Shown here: in pieces, positions 26,101 to 34,674 of the stretch
How the letters are laid out: each line of letters begins with the position of its first letter
Position numbering within the stretch: the first letter of the stretch is position 1
Assembly (NCBI RefSeq): GCF_030264295.1
Contig: NZ_CP127173.1
Coordinates: 5,959,501-6,023,500, forward strand
Length of the DNA stretch: 64,000 nucleotides
Direction: 5' to 3'
Source: Amycolatopsis nalaikhensis
GTDB taxonomy: Bacteria > Actinomycetota > Actinomycetes > Mycobacteriales > Pseudonocardiaceae
Program-made: the position numbers and the translations under genes
The notes under the pieces: generated by a model
Seen by the model: the letters and a program-made list of their open reading frames with translations, nothing else
Told to the model about the DNA's origin: nothing
Databases searched by the model: none

Positions 26101-27078
26101 CGCGAACTGGGCGCGGCCGAGGGCTTCAGCGTCACGGCCACCGAGGACGCCTCGGTGTTCACGACGGCCTCACTGTCCTCGTACGAGGCGGTGATCTTCC
26201 TTTCCACGACAGGTGACGTCCTGGACGCGACGCAGCAGACGGCGTTCGAGTCCTATGTGGAGGGAGGCGGCGGCTACCTCGGCATCCACGCGGCGGCGGA
26301 CACGGAGTACGACTGGCCGTGGTACGGCAAGCTGGTCGGGGCGTGGTTCAAGAGCCACCCGGCGATCCAGCAGGCCCGGTTCGTGACTGAGGACTCGACG
26401 CATCCCGCCACCGCGCACCTCCCGGCGGTGTGGACGCGCACGGACGAGCTGTACAACTACCGCACCAACCCGCGCGGCAGCGTGCACGTGCTGCAGACGC
26501 TGGACGAGTCCAGCTACACGGGTGGTGAGATGGGCGCGGACCACCCGATCACGTGGTGCCACCCGCAGGGCAATGGCCGCGCGTTCTACACGGGGCTCGG
26601 CCACACGATCGAGTCGTACGCGGACCCGGTGTTCCGGGCCTCGTTGCTGGGCGCTGTCCGGTACGCGGCGGGGGTGGCTCCGGCTTCGTGCGGTGTTCCG
26701 TCGTCGTCCACAGTGGAGGGTGAGTCGTTCACGTCGGGGTCGGGGGTGCAGGTGGCACCGCACGCCGCGGCGAGCGGCGGCAACACCCTCGGCTACATCG
26801 AGAACGGCGACTGGGCCGGTTTCTCCCAGGTCAGCACGGCGGGGATTTCGCGATTCAGCGCGGTGGTGTCGTCGGCGGGAGCGGGCGGCACGATCGAGAT
26901 CCGCGACGGCTCGGCCACCGGAGCCCTGCTGGGCACGGTGACGGTCCCGGTGACGGGCGGCTGGGAGACGTTCCAGACGGTCTCGACGTCCGTCACGCCG
27001 GGCTCGGGCTCGCTCCACCTGGTGTTCCGGGGCGGCGCGGGTTCCCTGTTCGACATCGACACGCTGACCGTGTCGTAG
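23200..27078 (+). CDS. Secreted sugar dehydrogenase-PKD-CBM-ThuA multidomain protein
   Basis: This exported protein has 1292 residues. A Sec signal peptide covers residues 1-31 (cleavage near TPARAD). Residues 36-487 form a PQQ-dependent glucose/sorbosone-dehydrogenase-type propeller (EGLQGVAADPGF, GQCCHVGGDIDFD, YAMGFRNPFRM). A PKD domain follows at about 490-573 and an Ig-like segment to 680. CBM6-type modules lie at about 685-806, 812-930 and 1171-1292. A ThuA glutamine-amidotransferase-like domain (VFSKTAGFRHDSIPAG, GGGYLGIHAAADTEYDWPWY) lies between the second and third CBM. The protein is likely to bind and oxidise polysaccharide-derived sugars outside the cell. Cofactor (PQQ) availability is unknown. 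Confidence 0.88.
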   Translation: MSPSPPKWARLFGTALLGAGLLLTVDTPARADIPPADYQQVALATGAAELGGEAMSLAVLPDRSVVHTSRDGTVRVTTAAGATSIAGKLNVYTHDEEGLQGVAADPGFATNRFVWLYYSPRLSTPDGDAPTDGTEADFAPFKGELHLSRFVLKTDNTLDLASEKVVLKVANDRGQCCHVGGDIDFDAAGNLYLTTGDDTNPFSSDSYSPIDERTTRNPQFDAQRSSANTNDLRGKLLRIHPQADGTYTIPSGNLFAPGTASTRPEIYAMGFRNPFRMSVDKPTGVVYLGDYGPDAGVTDPNRGPQGQVEFDRITGPGNFGWPYCTGSNTTTETYNHYTFPSGPSGAKYDCAGGPTNTSFRNTGLAKLPVPKPAWIKYAGDEGSPPEFGSGSESPMGGPVYRYDAASTSPVKFPQSLDGKYFAGEYGRKWIKAVTVNADGSRGPIEDFPWTGTQVMDMAFGPDGALYVLDYGTGSDNQALYRIEYLAGTNRNPVAKAAADKTSGPNPLTVTFSSAGSADPEGGALTYRWDFGDGSSSTAANPAHTYTTNGTYSPTLTVSDPEGLTGTASLVVTVGNTAPTVSLSAPIDGQLFSFGDTVPFQVTGSDPEDGALDCSKVKVTYFLGHDSHEHQITQQTGCSGSIAVPVDGEHDAAANIYGVFDAQYTDKGGLTSHSVRKLQPRHRQAEHFAAQSGIQLADHGAAEGGRTVGYTDDGDWISFTPYALGNATSITARVSSGGPGGTLEVRAGSPTGTLLGSAAVANTGNWDTFADVTANLANRPSGTTSLYLVFKGVTGQGNLFDLDAFTFTTTTSSAVEGESFTSGSGVQVAPHAAASGGNTLGYIENGDWAGYASVSTAGARSFTARVSSAGAGGTIEIRSGSATGTLLGSVAVPSTGGWETFQNVTTSVSSGSGPLFLVFRGGSGSLFDVDSFTLSGMPTQVDPTYDVLVFSKTAGFRHDSIPAGIQALRELGAAEGFSVTATEDASVFTTASLSSYEAVIFLSTTGDVLDATQQTAFESYVEGGGGYLGIHAAADTEYDWPWYGKLVGAWFKSHPAIQQARFVTEDSTHPATAHLPAVWTRTDELYNYRTNPRGSVHVLQTLDESSYTGGEMGADHPITWCHPQGNGRAFYTGLGHTIESYADPVFRASLLGAVRYAAGVAPASCGVPSSSTVEGESFTSGSGVQVAPHAAASGGNTLGYIENGDWAGFSQVSTAGISRFSAVVSSAGAGGTIEIRDGSATGALLGTVTVPVTGGWETFQTVSTSVTPGSGSLHLVFRGGAGSLFDIDTLTVS
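25638..27075 (+). repeat. Duplicated CBM module inside the ThuA-domain gene
   Basis: The segments 25638-25990 and 26714-27075 encode almost the same carbohydrate-binding module. For example, the stretch beginning GCACGCCGCGGCGAGCGG is identical in both for more than 60 bases. They flank the ThuA domain. High DNA identity between the two copies implies recent duplication or gene conversion. Confidence 0.85.
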
Positions 27079-27082
27079 CGGG

Positions 27083-27122
27083 CATGAGGGGCACCTTCAC
27101 GGACCTGAAGGTGCCCCTCATG
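27083..27122. terminator. Bidirectional terminator hairpin
   Basis: A 17-bp perfect stem (CATGAGGGGCACCTTCA, 27083-27099, with its complement 27106-27122) encloses loop CGGACC. It lies between the convergent ThuA-domain gene (stop at 27078) and the VOC gene (end at 27128). Confidence 0.85.
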
Positions 27123-27127
27123 GCACG

Positions 27128-27519
27128 TCAGCGGACCACTTCGGCGATGCCGAGCATGTTGCCCTCGCAGTCGCGGAACCACGCGGCGCGCTCACCGCGG
27201 CCCTTGCTCGGGTAGTTGCCGCGGATGTCCATGATCCCGTTCACGCAGCCTTCGTACTCCTCGAACACCACGCCGCGCGCCCGCAACTCGGCGACCGCCG
27301 CTTCGATGTCGTCCACGTAGAAACCCATCTGCGTGAACGAACCGTCGGACGCGCCCGCGGAGGCGAACAGGCAGAAGACGCCCGAGGCGCCTTCGTACCG
27401 CAGCCCGCCTTCGCGTTCTTCGGCCGGTTCCAGCCCGAGCTTCTCCGAGTACCACCGGCGAGCTCGGCCAGGTCCTGCGTGGGGATGCGGGCTTCGAACC
27501 GCGCGTTGCTCAGCATCAC
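27128..27519 (-). pseudogene. VOC/glyoxalase-like protein, frameshifted
   Basis: Starting at 27519 the frame reads MLSNARFEARIPTQDLAELA. At about 27454-27460 (ACCACCGGCG on the plus strand) the family sequence shifts frame. It continues as RWYSEKLGLEPAEEREGGLR, then MGFYVDDIEAAVAELRARGV, VNGIMDIRGNYPS and FRDCEGNMLGIAE to 27128. One missing C/G pair restores a normal VOC domain of about 130 residues with the usual DxxGN-type metal end. Substrate unknown; it may be a real lesion or a sequence error. Confidence 0.78.
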
Positions 27520-27532
27520 CCGATGCTAATCG

Positions 27533-28681
27533 TCAGCGGACGCCGAGGAGGTGCTCCAAGGCCAGCTGGTTCAGCCGGGTGAAGTGGTAGCCGCGCGCGG
27601 CCGCCGCGTCCAGGTCGAAGTCGTCCTTCAGCACGTCGTCGAACGTCTCGCCCGGTGCCAGCGTCGGCGTCGAGAGGTCGGGCACCCGGGAAGCCGCGAG
27701 GGCTTCGGCGACTTCGGGGTCCGAACGGAACTTGGCCGACTTCTCCTTCAGGATCAGGTAAGTCCGCATGTTCGCCGCCGCCGAGACCCACACGTCCGAC
27801 GGGTCCTCCGTCCGCATCGGCTTGTAGTCGAAGTGGCGCGGTCCCTCGTAGCCGCCGTTCTCCAGCAGGTCCACCAGGAAGAACGCGCTCTTCACGTCGC
27901 CGTGGCCGAAGATCAGGTCCTGGTCGTACTTCGGGCCGTGCTGGCCGTTCAGGTCGATGTGGAACAGCTTGCCCTGCCACAGCGCCTGCGCGATCCCGTG
28001 CACGAAGTTGAGCCCGGCCATCTGCTCGTGGCCGACCTCCGGGTTCAGCCCGAACATCTCCGGCCGCGCCAGCTGGGAGATGAAGCCCAGCGCGTGGCCG
28101 ATCGTCGGCAGCAGGATGTCGCCGCGCGGCTCGTTCGGCTTCGGCTCCAGCGCGAACCGCAGCGAGTACCCCTTCTCGACGACGTAGTCCGCGAGCAGGT
28201 CCAGGCCCTCCTTGTAGCGGGCCAGCGCCGCGCGGACGTCCTTCGCGCCGTCCGACTCCGCGCCTTCGCGGCCGCCCCACACCACGTACGTCTCCGCGCC
28301 CAGCTCGGCCGCCAGGTCGATGTTGCGGCGGACCTTGCGCAGCGCGTAACGCCGGACGTCACGGTCGTTGCTCGTCAGGCCGCCGTCCTTGAACACCGGG
28401 TGGGTGAACAGGTTGGTCGTCGCCATGGGGACGCGAAGGCCCGTCTCGGCGAGCGCCTTCTTGAAGCGCTCGATCGCCTTGTCGCGGTCCGGCTCGGTGG
28501 CCAGCAGGTCGTCGTCGTGGAACGTCACGCCGTAGGCGCCCAGCTCCGCCAGCCGGTGCACGCTTTCCACCGGGTCGAGCGGCGGGCGCGTCGCCACCCC
28601 GAACGGGTCGTTCGCGGGCCAGCCCACGGTCCACAGGCCGAAGGTGAACTTGTCGGCCGGCTGGGGAGCGTAGTCGCTCAT
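27533..28681 (-). CDS. xylA: Xylose isomerase
   Basis: This 382-residue protein starts at ATG 28681 with GAAGGGACAG upstream. It shows all signatures of actinobacterial XylA: FGLWTVGWPANDPFG, the catalytic histidine motif VTFHDDDL, metal-site Glu in FALEPKPNEPRGDI, NPEVGHEQMAG, HIDLNGQHGPKYDQDL and GYEGPRHFDYKP. It converts D-xylose to D-xylulose in the cytosol. It is divergent from a ROK regulator with an operator-like palindrome in between. No xylulokinase is present in the window. Confidence 0.97.
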   Translation of the reverse strand: MSDYAPQPADKFTFGLWTVGWPANDPFGVATRPPLDPVESVHRLAELGAYGVTFHDDDLLATEPDRDKAIERFKKALAETGLRVPMATTNLFTHPVFKDGGLTSNDRDVRRYALRKVRRNIDLAAELGAETYVVWGGREGAESDGAKDVRAALARYKEGLDLLADYVVEKGYSLRFALEPKPNEPRGDILLPTIGHALGFISQLARPEMFGLNPEVGHEQMAGLNFVHGIAQALWQGKLFHIDLNGQHGPKYDQDLIFGHGDVKSAFFLVDLLENGGYEGPRHFDYKPMRTEDPSDVWVSAAANMRTYLILKEKSAKFRSDPEVAEALAASRVPDLSTPTLAPGETFDDVLKDDFDLDAAAARGYHFTRLNQLALEHLLGVR

Positions 28682-28693
28682 GACTGTCCCTTC

Positions 28694-28718
28694 ATTTAGT
28701 TCACGTTGTAGACTAAAT
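28694..28718. promoter_or_regulatory. Probable ROK/XylR operator of xylA
   Basis: A perfect inverted repeat, ATTTAGT (28694-28700) with ACTAAAT (28712-28718), lies 13 bases upstream of the xylA start. It is strikingly AT-rich for this genome. Its position between xylA and a divergent ROK repressor fits xylose-inducible repression of both genes. Confidence 0.75.
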
Positions 28719-28777
28719 ATGCGCCGCGGTGGTCCCGGGCGTCAAGAGGCCGGTTAGAGTTGCCGCGGGAGGGACAG

Positions 28778-29941
28778 ATGACCCAGGCCGTGCGGCACGA
28801 AGAGATGCGCGCCCGCAACCTCGAGGTCGTGCTGGGCGCGGTCAGCCGCGGCGGCCCGCTGACCCGCGCCGCGCTCGCCGAGGTCACCGGCCTGACCAAG
28901 TCCACCGTCTCCAAGCTCGTCGGCGACCTGGTCGACGCGGGCCTGCTCGCCGAGACCGGCCCCGCCCGCGCGGGTGAACGCGGCCGCCCGGGCGTGGCGG
29001 TCGTGCTCAGCGGCGCGCGCGTGGCGTCGCTGGGCCTCGAGATCAACGTCGACTACCTCGCGGTGCGGGTGCTCGACCTCACCGGCGGCGTCCGGTTCGC
29101 CGCCCGCCGCGAGCGGGACAACCGCGGGTCGCGGCCGAAGAAGGTCCTCGGGGAGCTGCAGGCCCTCGCCAGCGAGGCGCTCACCGAAGCCCACCGGCTC
29201 GGGCTCGAGGTGGCGGGCGCCGTGCTCGCGGTGTCCGGCCCGGTCGGCGACGGCGTCCTGTTCAGCGCCCCCAACCTCGGCTGGCAGGACGTCCGCCCGG
29301 CCGACCTGCTCCGGCTGCCCGTCCCGGTCGAGCTGGACAACGAGGCGAACCTCGCCGCGCTCGGCGAGCTCTGGTACGGCGACGGCGCGCGCGACTTCCT
29401 CTACGTCTCGGGCGAAATCGGCATCGGCGCGGGCCTGGTCGTGAACGGCACGTTGTTCTCCGGCGCCCGCGGCCTGGCGGGTGAGCTCGGCCACGTCGTC
29501 GTCGCACCGCAAGGGCCCGCGTGCCGGTGCGGGGGCAACGGCTGCCTCGAGACGTTCGCGGGTCAGGAGGCCTTGCTGACGGCGGGCGACGCGCCGACGC
29601 TCCCCGCGCTGCTGACCGCCCTCGAACGCGGCGACGCCCGAGCCCTGGAGGCCTGTGCGGCGGCCGGACGCGCCCTCGGCATCGCCCTGACGTCGGCGGT
29701 GAACCTCCTCGACCTCGACCGCATCGTCCTCGGCGGGGTGTTCACCCAGCTCTACCCGTGGCTGTCCGGACCGGTGGCGGACGTGCTGACCACGCGCCTC
29801 GGCGGCCTCCGCGGCGCGCCGCCCGTGCTCACGGCCTCACGTCTCGGCGGCGACGCCGCGACGCTCGGGGCGGCGGGCCGGGTCGTGCACCGCGTGCTCG
29901 CCGACCCGGCGTCGTTCGTGAGCCGGGCTCAGGAGGCGTAG
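28778..29941 (+). CDS. ROK family repressor, XylR-like
   Basis: This 387-residue protein starts at ATG 28778 (MTQAVRHEEMRARN) with GGGAGGGA upstream. The N-terminal winged helix is LTRAALAEVTGLTKSTVSKL. The ROK domain has NEANLAALGELWYGDG, VSGEIGIGAG, the zinc motif CRCGGNGCLETF and NLLDLDRIVLGGVF. Such proteins bind a sugar and release operator DNA. It is divergent from xylA and probably represses it. It is a paralog of the frameshifted ROK gene at 14980-16247. Confidence 0.92.
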   Translation: MTQAVRHEEMRARNLEVVLGAVSRGGPLTRAALAEVTGLTKSTVSKLVGDLVDAGLLAETGPARAGERGRPGVAVVLSGARVASLGLEINVDYLAVRVLDLTGGVRFAARRERDNRGSRPKKVLGELQALASEALTEAHRLGLEVAGAVLAVSGPVGDGVLFSAPNLGWQDVRPADLLRLPVPVELDNEANLAALGELWYGDGARDFLYVSGEIGIGAGLVVNGTLFSGARGLAGELGHVVVAPQGPACRCGGNGCLETFAGQEALLTAGDAPTLPALLTALERGDARALEACAAAGRALGIALTSAVNLLDLDRIVLGGVFTQLYPWLSGPVADVLTTRLGGLRGAPPVLTASRLGGDAATLGAAGRVVHRVLADPASFVSRAQEA

Positions 29942-29971
29942 GCCTCCACTTCGGACACGTCTCACGTCCGG

Positions 29972-30064
29972 CCCAAGCGCCCCAAGGCGGCCTTGGTTGC
30001 GTCTGACGCACCGAAGGCCGCCTTGGGTGCGTCTGACGCACCGAAGGCCACATTGGGGCGCTTG
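29972..30064. repeat. Compound inverted repeat B, copy 2
   Basis: Exact reverse complement of copy 1 over the shared roughly 93 bp: CCCAAGCGCCCCAAGGCGG... to ...CCACATTGGGGCGCTTG. It has two TGCGTCTGACGCA cores. It fills most of the 135-bp gap between the convergent ROK gene and the GH99-like gene, so a terminator role is possible. Confidence 0.9.
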
Positions 30065-30076
30065 CGGCCAGCGCCC

Positions 30077-31129
30077 TCAACGAACCTGGGACCCCCTCTG
30101 CGCCAGGTTGACCGAGGCGGGCGGCGGGCCGCCGAGCTGCGCCGCCCAGTACCGCGTCCGGTCCAGGTAGGTGGTTTCCGAAGCCGCGCCCGAAGTCCCG
30201 TACGCGCCGGAGAACGTCTCGTACGCACCCGAAGGCGGGTTGGAGCGGGCCGGTTCGATGATCGAGCCTTCGTGCCACTCGTTGAACGACGTGACCGAAA
30301 CCCAGTCGGCGCCCGAGGAAAGCGCGTTCTGCCATTCCCGGTCGTAAGTCGCGCCGTTGTCGCGGCCCAGGGTCGGGGTCGTGTTGCCCGGCACGGCGCG
30401 GTCGTCGTTGTAGCCCGGACCCACCGAAGGCGCCCAGACCAGGCCGTTCGCTTCGCAGTACGCGCCCGCTTCGCGCCAGCCGGGCGCCGTGGCCCCGGCG
30501 ATCGCGTCGTAGGTGTACATCCCGCCGAAGTGCGCGACCTTGCTCGTGTCGGTCGTCTGCGCCAGCACGATCGCCGACGAGCGCACCTGGTCCAGCGCCG
30601 TCCAGTCGGTGATGCGCAGGCTTTCGAAGACGTAGAAGGCACCGCGGCCGCCCTCGCGGTAGAAAGCGGGACTCGACCCGTACCGGTTGGTGATGTAGCC
30701 GACGTCGGCCACCGTGGAAGCCGCGGTGCGCCCGCTGTAGGGCTCGAGGTGCCAGGCGACCTTGATCCCGTGCCGCGCGGCGGCTTCGAGCACCCCGGCC
30801 GCCAGACCGTCCTCATAGGACCCCTGGCCCCACCAGCTGTAGACGATCACCCCGGCTCCGGACTGCTCGATCCACCGCATGTGCTGCTCGACGGCACCGG
30901 CGAAGTCGCCGGAGTCGTACGCGCCCAGCACCGGATAGAAGTTCGCGCCGATGTCGTCCGGCGGCGTGTGCCCGCCCTGCTGCCAGTGCCGGTAGCCGGT
31001 GGCGGCGCCGCCGTACCACGGGTAGTAGAACAAGTGGGTGCGGCTCGACAGCGCGGCCGCGTGCGCGATTCCCGGAAAAGTGGCCGCCAGCAGCAGAAGC
31101 GCGGCGAAGAACGTCGACATCCGGCGCAT
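30077..31129 (-). CDS. Secreted glycoside hydrolase family 99-like protein
   Basis: This 350-residue protein has a signal peptide (FFAALLLLAATFPGIAHA). The mature part starts LSSRTHLFYYPWYGG, a hallmark of GH99/GH71-like endo-mannosidase folds. Further family blocks are PVLGAYDSGD, VIVYSWWGQGSYED, VAWHLEPYSGRT and VSVTSFNEWHEGSIIEPA, which bears the late glutamates. Activity on alpha-mannan or a similar substrate is likely; it complements the GH92 mannosidase further along. The start is supported by GAGGGG upstream. Confidence 0.82.
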   Translation of the reverse strand: MRRMSTFFAALLLLAATFPGIAHAAALSSRTHLFYYPWYGGAATGYRHWQQGGHTPPDDIGANFYPVLGAYDSGDFAGAVEQHMRWIEQSGAGVIVYSWWGQGSYEDGLAAGVLEAAARHGIKVAWHLEPYSGRTAASTVADVGYITNRYGSSPAFYREGGRGAFYVFESLRITDWTALDQVRSSAIVLAQTTDTSKVAHFGGMYTYDAIAGATAPGWREAGAYCEANGLVWAPSVGPGYNDDRAVPGNTTPTLGRDNGATYDREWQNALSSGADWVSVTSFNEWHEGSIIEPARSNPPSGAYETFSGAYGTSGAASETTYLDRTRYWAAQLGGPPPASVNLAQRGSQVR

Positions 31130-31254
31130 CGGAACCCCTCACTGGATTCGGAGTGTTCCAGACCATACGGACGGGAACCGAAGAAGGGCAACACTTCACC
31201 GGACATGCGCAAACTTGCGTCGGAAACCCACCAGGAAACCCGCCGGGAAAGCGA

Positions 31255-31284
31255 AAACCGCCCCGGGCGCACCCGGGGCGGTTT
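31255..31284 (-). terminator. Terminator of the subtilase gene
   Basis: A 13-bp perfect stem AAACCGCCCCGGG (31255-31267) / CCCGGGGCGGTTT (31272-31284) with loop CGCA lies 13 bases beyond the stop of the minus-strand protease gene. The rest of the gap 31130-31254 upstream of the GH99-like gene shows no feature beyond its presumed promoter. Confidence 0.85.
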
Positions 31285-31297
31285 CCGTTGAGCGGGA

Positions 31298-34200
31298 CTA
31301 GCTCACCGCGTTGATCAGCACCAGCGAGGAACCGACCGTGACCCCGGTGTCGGTCCGCACGGTCAGCTGACCGCGCAGGGTCCGGCCCGCCGACGGCGCG
31401 GTCGTGACCGTCACCGTGCCCGGCACCGTCCACGAGCTGCCCGACGCCCGCACCGCGTCGGTGTCGGTCACCGCGACCGAACCGAGACCCGGGTTGGTGA
31501 ACACGTCGAGGTAGTCGTATTCGGTGGTGCCGCTGGGCACCGCGTACCCGTCGACCAGCGCGACCCACGTGCCCGCGGCCGGGTTGGCCACGGTCACCGA
31601 CTCTTCCGAGTCACCGTCCGCGCTGACCGCCGCCTGCACGCAGGACCCGGTCGAGCAGTTGTACAGCACCAGGTCCAGGTCGGCGCCGCCGTCGGACGGC
31701 TTGCCGATCGTGACGGTCAGCGAGGTCGAGCCCGCCGTCACCGGGATCTGGTACTGCTGCTGCGCGCCTTCCGCGATCGACGGCCGCTGCGTCTTCGCGC
31801 TGCCGAGCGCAGCGCCGGTCAGCTTGCCGGTGAACGCGCCGAGGGAGTTCTGCACGGTGTAGGACCGCGCGATCGGCGTGTTCAGCGTGGCCGAGGCGAT
31901 GGTGTCCGGGTTCGGCGAGATCGCCGTGCCCAGCACCGAAGCCGACAGCTTGAACGGCGCGTTGTCCACATCGGACGTCCGGCGCGCCTCGACGACGATC
32001 TCCCACACGCCCGGCAGCGGGTTGGCGATGGTCCGGCTGGTCGGCGTGCCGCCGGGGCAGCCCGCGCCCGCGTCGGGGAGGTAGCAGTACGTCGTCGACG
32101 TGCTGGCCTCGGCCGGCACCCCGGTCGGGTCGTAGCGCAGGAACCGCACCTGGCCCTTGCCCGGGGCGCCGCCGCCGGCGTCCAGGTCCACCTTCAGCGC
32201 GCTGGCGCCCTGCGGCACCCGCACGAAGTAGCTGGTCGCCTGGTTGCGGGCGGCCTGGCCGGCCACGTCGACCTTGAAGCCCTTGTCGGCGGTGAACTCC
32301 TGCGGCGCGAAGACCGTGTTCAGGGTCTGCACGTCGATGCCGACGGTGAGCGGGTTGTCCAGGTACAGCAGTGCCGAGTGGACGCCCGCGCTCTTCGGGT
32401 TGACCTTGACGTCGAACTTCACCGGCGTGTTCAGCGGCAGGACCACTGTGGACGCCGACGCGAAGGTGCCGTCGTTGCCGGTCCACCGCACGAAGTACGG
32501 CACCGGGTGCGCCGAACCCGTGGTGCGGGTGATCGTGTAGGTCCGGGTGTAGGCCTTGCCCGTGGTCACGCCCTCGCGGTCGTGGATGCCGACGCCGGTG
32601 TTCGGCGTCGCCAGCTGTCCGGATTGGACGGTGTGCACCTCGACCGCCGTCGAGACGGCGTCCGGCTTCGGGTTGAGCGACAGGGCGACGAACGCGGCGG
32701 GCACGTTGAACAGGCCCGCGCCCTGGGCGTACGCGCCGATGCCCGGCACGAACCGCGCGGTCGACTTGATCGCCGCCCGCAGCTGCGCCACCGGCGGCCG
32801 CTGCCCGTTGTGCGTCGCCTTGTACGCGCTCACCAGCAGCGCCGCCGCGCCGGTCGCCTGCGGCGCCGCCATCGACGTGCCCTGCAGCATCGCGTAACCG
32901 GCGGGCAGGGCGTAGGTGCCGGGCACGGGGCCGGGCGCCTCCCAGCGCGGGACGGTGGCGATGGCCGCGCCCGGGGCGATGATGTCCGGCTTGAAGCCGC
33001 CGTCCTCACGCGGGCCGCGCGAAGAGAACGGGTGCATCGACTCGGGGTTCCGGGTCACCGAACCGTAGTTCGACAGCCAGGTCTCCTTCGTGATGTACGA
33101 GCCGACCGAGATCGCGTCCGTGGCCACCGACGGGTCGCCGACGGTGTTCGCCCCGGCGCCGCTGTTGCCGGCCGAGATGAAGATCTGGACGTTGTACTCG
33201 GCGATCGTGCGGTTGTAGAGCTCCGCGCGGGCGTTGTTGCCGTCGTTGAGCGCCGGCAGGCCGCCGATCGAGATGTTGATGACGTCGGCGCCGTGGCTGG
33301 CGGCGTAGACGACCCCGTCGATCAGGCCGGAGGAGGTGCAGGAGCTGCTGGTGAGGCAGACCTTGACCGCCAGGACCTTCGCGCCGGGCGCCGCGCCGTC
33401 CATCTTGCCGCCGAACAGGTCGTTGCCGGTGGCGATGCCCGCGACGTGCGAACCGTGCTCGGCGCCGGCGATGCCGATGCCGACGTAGCCCGCCTTGTCG
33501 GTCTGGACCACGAAGGCCATCCGCTCGGCGATATCGGTCGCGGGGTTGTCGGTGCCGAAGAAGCCGACGTCGTACTTCTTGGCGTAGTCGGTCATCGGCT
33601 TCTCGTCGGTGAAGTCGCCGTTGCCGTTGAGGTCGACCCGGACCTCCTTGGTCGCGGTGTCGAGCAGCACGCCCCAGGAGTCGGCGCGGTCGCCGTCGCG
33701 GTTGACGTCACCGCCGGTCTCGCTGTCCGCGGCACCGAGGTCGCCCGCGGTCTCGCCGAAGACGCCGAAGGTGTACGGGCCGCCGGTGGCCGGGGCCGTC
33801 CAGCTCTTGCCGTTGGCGCTGAAGGCGCCGGTGTAGGTCTGGGTCGACTGCTTGACCCAGGTGCCGTCGCCGGAGTTGGTGGCGTTGGCGTTGTACCAGT
33901 CGACGATCTTGCGTTCGCCGTGGCTGGTGGTGGCCAGCGCGGGGGAGTCGAGGTCGACGCCGGAGTCGAGCACCGCGACGGTCGTGTCCTTGCCGTCCCA
34001 GTTGGGCAGGACCTGGCCGAACTGCGCGGCGTAGGTGTCGCCGGTCGGCAGGTACGGGTTGACGCGCGGGGTGTCCTTGCCCGGGGCCGGCTGCGGCAGC
34101 GGGGTGGTGGCGCCCTCGGGCTTGGGGTCGTCGCGCACGACGAGACCGTCGACGTCGACGGCGTTCACCGACTTGAGCTTCGCGGCCTTTTCGGCCTTGT

Positions 34201-34531
34201 CCGTCGGGACGCTGACCTTGACGTAGTCGAGCTTGGCGTCGGTGGACTGGACGACCCCGCCGAGCGCCTTGAGCTCGTTCACGGCGGCGCCGGTCTGGCC
34301 CTTCTCGGCCGCGATCAGCAGCGTGACGTCCGGTTTCCCGGCTTTTTCGGCCTCGGCGACGAGGGCGCGGTCGTGCTCGTCGAGGGTCTTGCCGTCGGCC
34401 GCGCCGGTGGTCGGCGGGGCTTGCTGGGCGGACGCCACGGGGACGGCCACGCCGAGGACGGAGGCGCCGAGAGCGGTGGCGAGGACGGTGATCCCGGCCC
34501 GCCGTCTCCAGCGCGATCTGTGCTGTGTCAC
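31298..34531 (-). CDS. Secreted subtilisin-like serine protease (S8 family)
   Basis: The protein has 1077 residues from GTG 34531 (reading MTQHRSRWRRRAG), preceded by AGGAAGG; a GTG 14 codons earlier lacks a ribosome binding site. A signal peptide ends near VASAQQ. A propeptide of about 130 residues follows, including ELKALGGVVQSTDAKLDYVK. The catalytic domain has Asp in TVAVLDSGVDLDSP, His in GAEHGSHVAGIATG and Ser in LQGTSMAAPQATGAA. An insertion with GDVNRDGDRADSWG may bind calcium. The C-terminal 400 residues are beta-rich pre-peptidase-like domains. It is an extracellular protease of the large actinobacterial type. Confidence 0.93.
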   Translation of the reverse strand: MTQHRSRWRRRAGITVLATALGASVLGVAVPVASAQQAPPTTGAADGKTLDEHDRALVAEAEKAGKPDVTLLIAAEKGQTGAAVNELKALGGVVQSTDAKLDYVKVSVPTDKAEKAAKLKSVNAVDVDGLVVRDDPKPEGATTPLPQPAPGKDTPRVNPYLPTGDTYAAQFGQVLPNWDGKDTTVAVLDSGVDLDSPALATTSHGERKIVDWYNANATNSGDGTWVKQSTQTYTGAFSANGKSWTAPATGGPYTFGVFGETAGDLGAADSETGGDVNRDGDRADSWGVLLDTATKEVRVDLNGNGDFTDEKPMTDYAKKYDVGFFGTDNPATDIAERMAFVVQTDKAGYVGIGIAGAEHGSHVAGIATGNDLFGGKMDGAAPGAKVLAVKVCLTSSSCTSSGLIDGVVYAASHGADVINISIGGLPALNDGNNARAELYNRTIAEYNVQIFISAGNSGAGANTVGDPSVATDAISVGSYITKETWLSNYGSVTRNPESMHPFSSRGPREDGGFKPDIIAPGAAIATVPRWEAPGPVPGTYALPAGYAMLQGTSMAAPQATGAAALLVSAYKATHNGQRPPVAQLRAAIKSTARFVPGIGAYAQGAGLFNVPAAFVALSLNPKPDAVSTAVEVHTVQSGQLATPNTGVGIHDREGVTTGKAYTRTYTITRTTGSAHPVPYFVRWTGNDGTFASASTVVLPLNTPVKFDVKVNPKSAGVHSALLYLDNPLTVGIDVQTLNTVFAPQEFTADKGFKVDVAGQAARNQATSYFVRVPQGASALKVDLDAGGGAPGKGQVRFLRYDPTGVPAEASTSTTYCYLPDAGAGCPGGTPTSRTIANPLPGVWEIVVEARRTSDVDNAPFKLSASVLGTAISPNPDTIASATLNTPIARSYTVQNSLGAFTGKLTGAALGSAKTQRPSIAEGAQQQYQIPVTAGSTSLTVTIGKPSDGGADLDLVLYNCSTGSCVQAAVSADGDSEESVTVANPAAGTWVALVDGYAVPSGTTEYDYLDVFTNPGLGSVAVTDTDAVRASGSSWTVPGTVTVTTAPSAGRTLRGQLTVRTDTGVTVGSSLVLINAVS

Positions 34532-34674
34532 TGAAAGGACCCTTCCTGAGGTGATGCGTGCCCAGAAGTACACATGGTGAGATCTTCGTCAGCAATCAGA
34601 CAGTTAGCCCATCGACCGCAATTGGTTGCGAGCCGAATGGCCTAACCGGCTCGGCGGTTAGGCGGCAACGGGAA

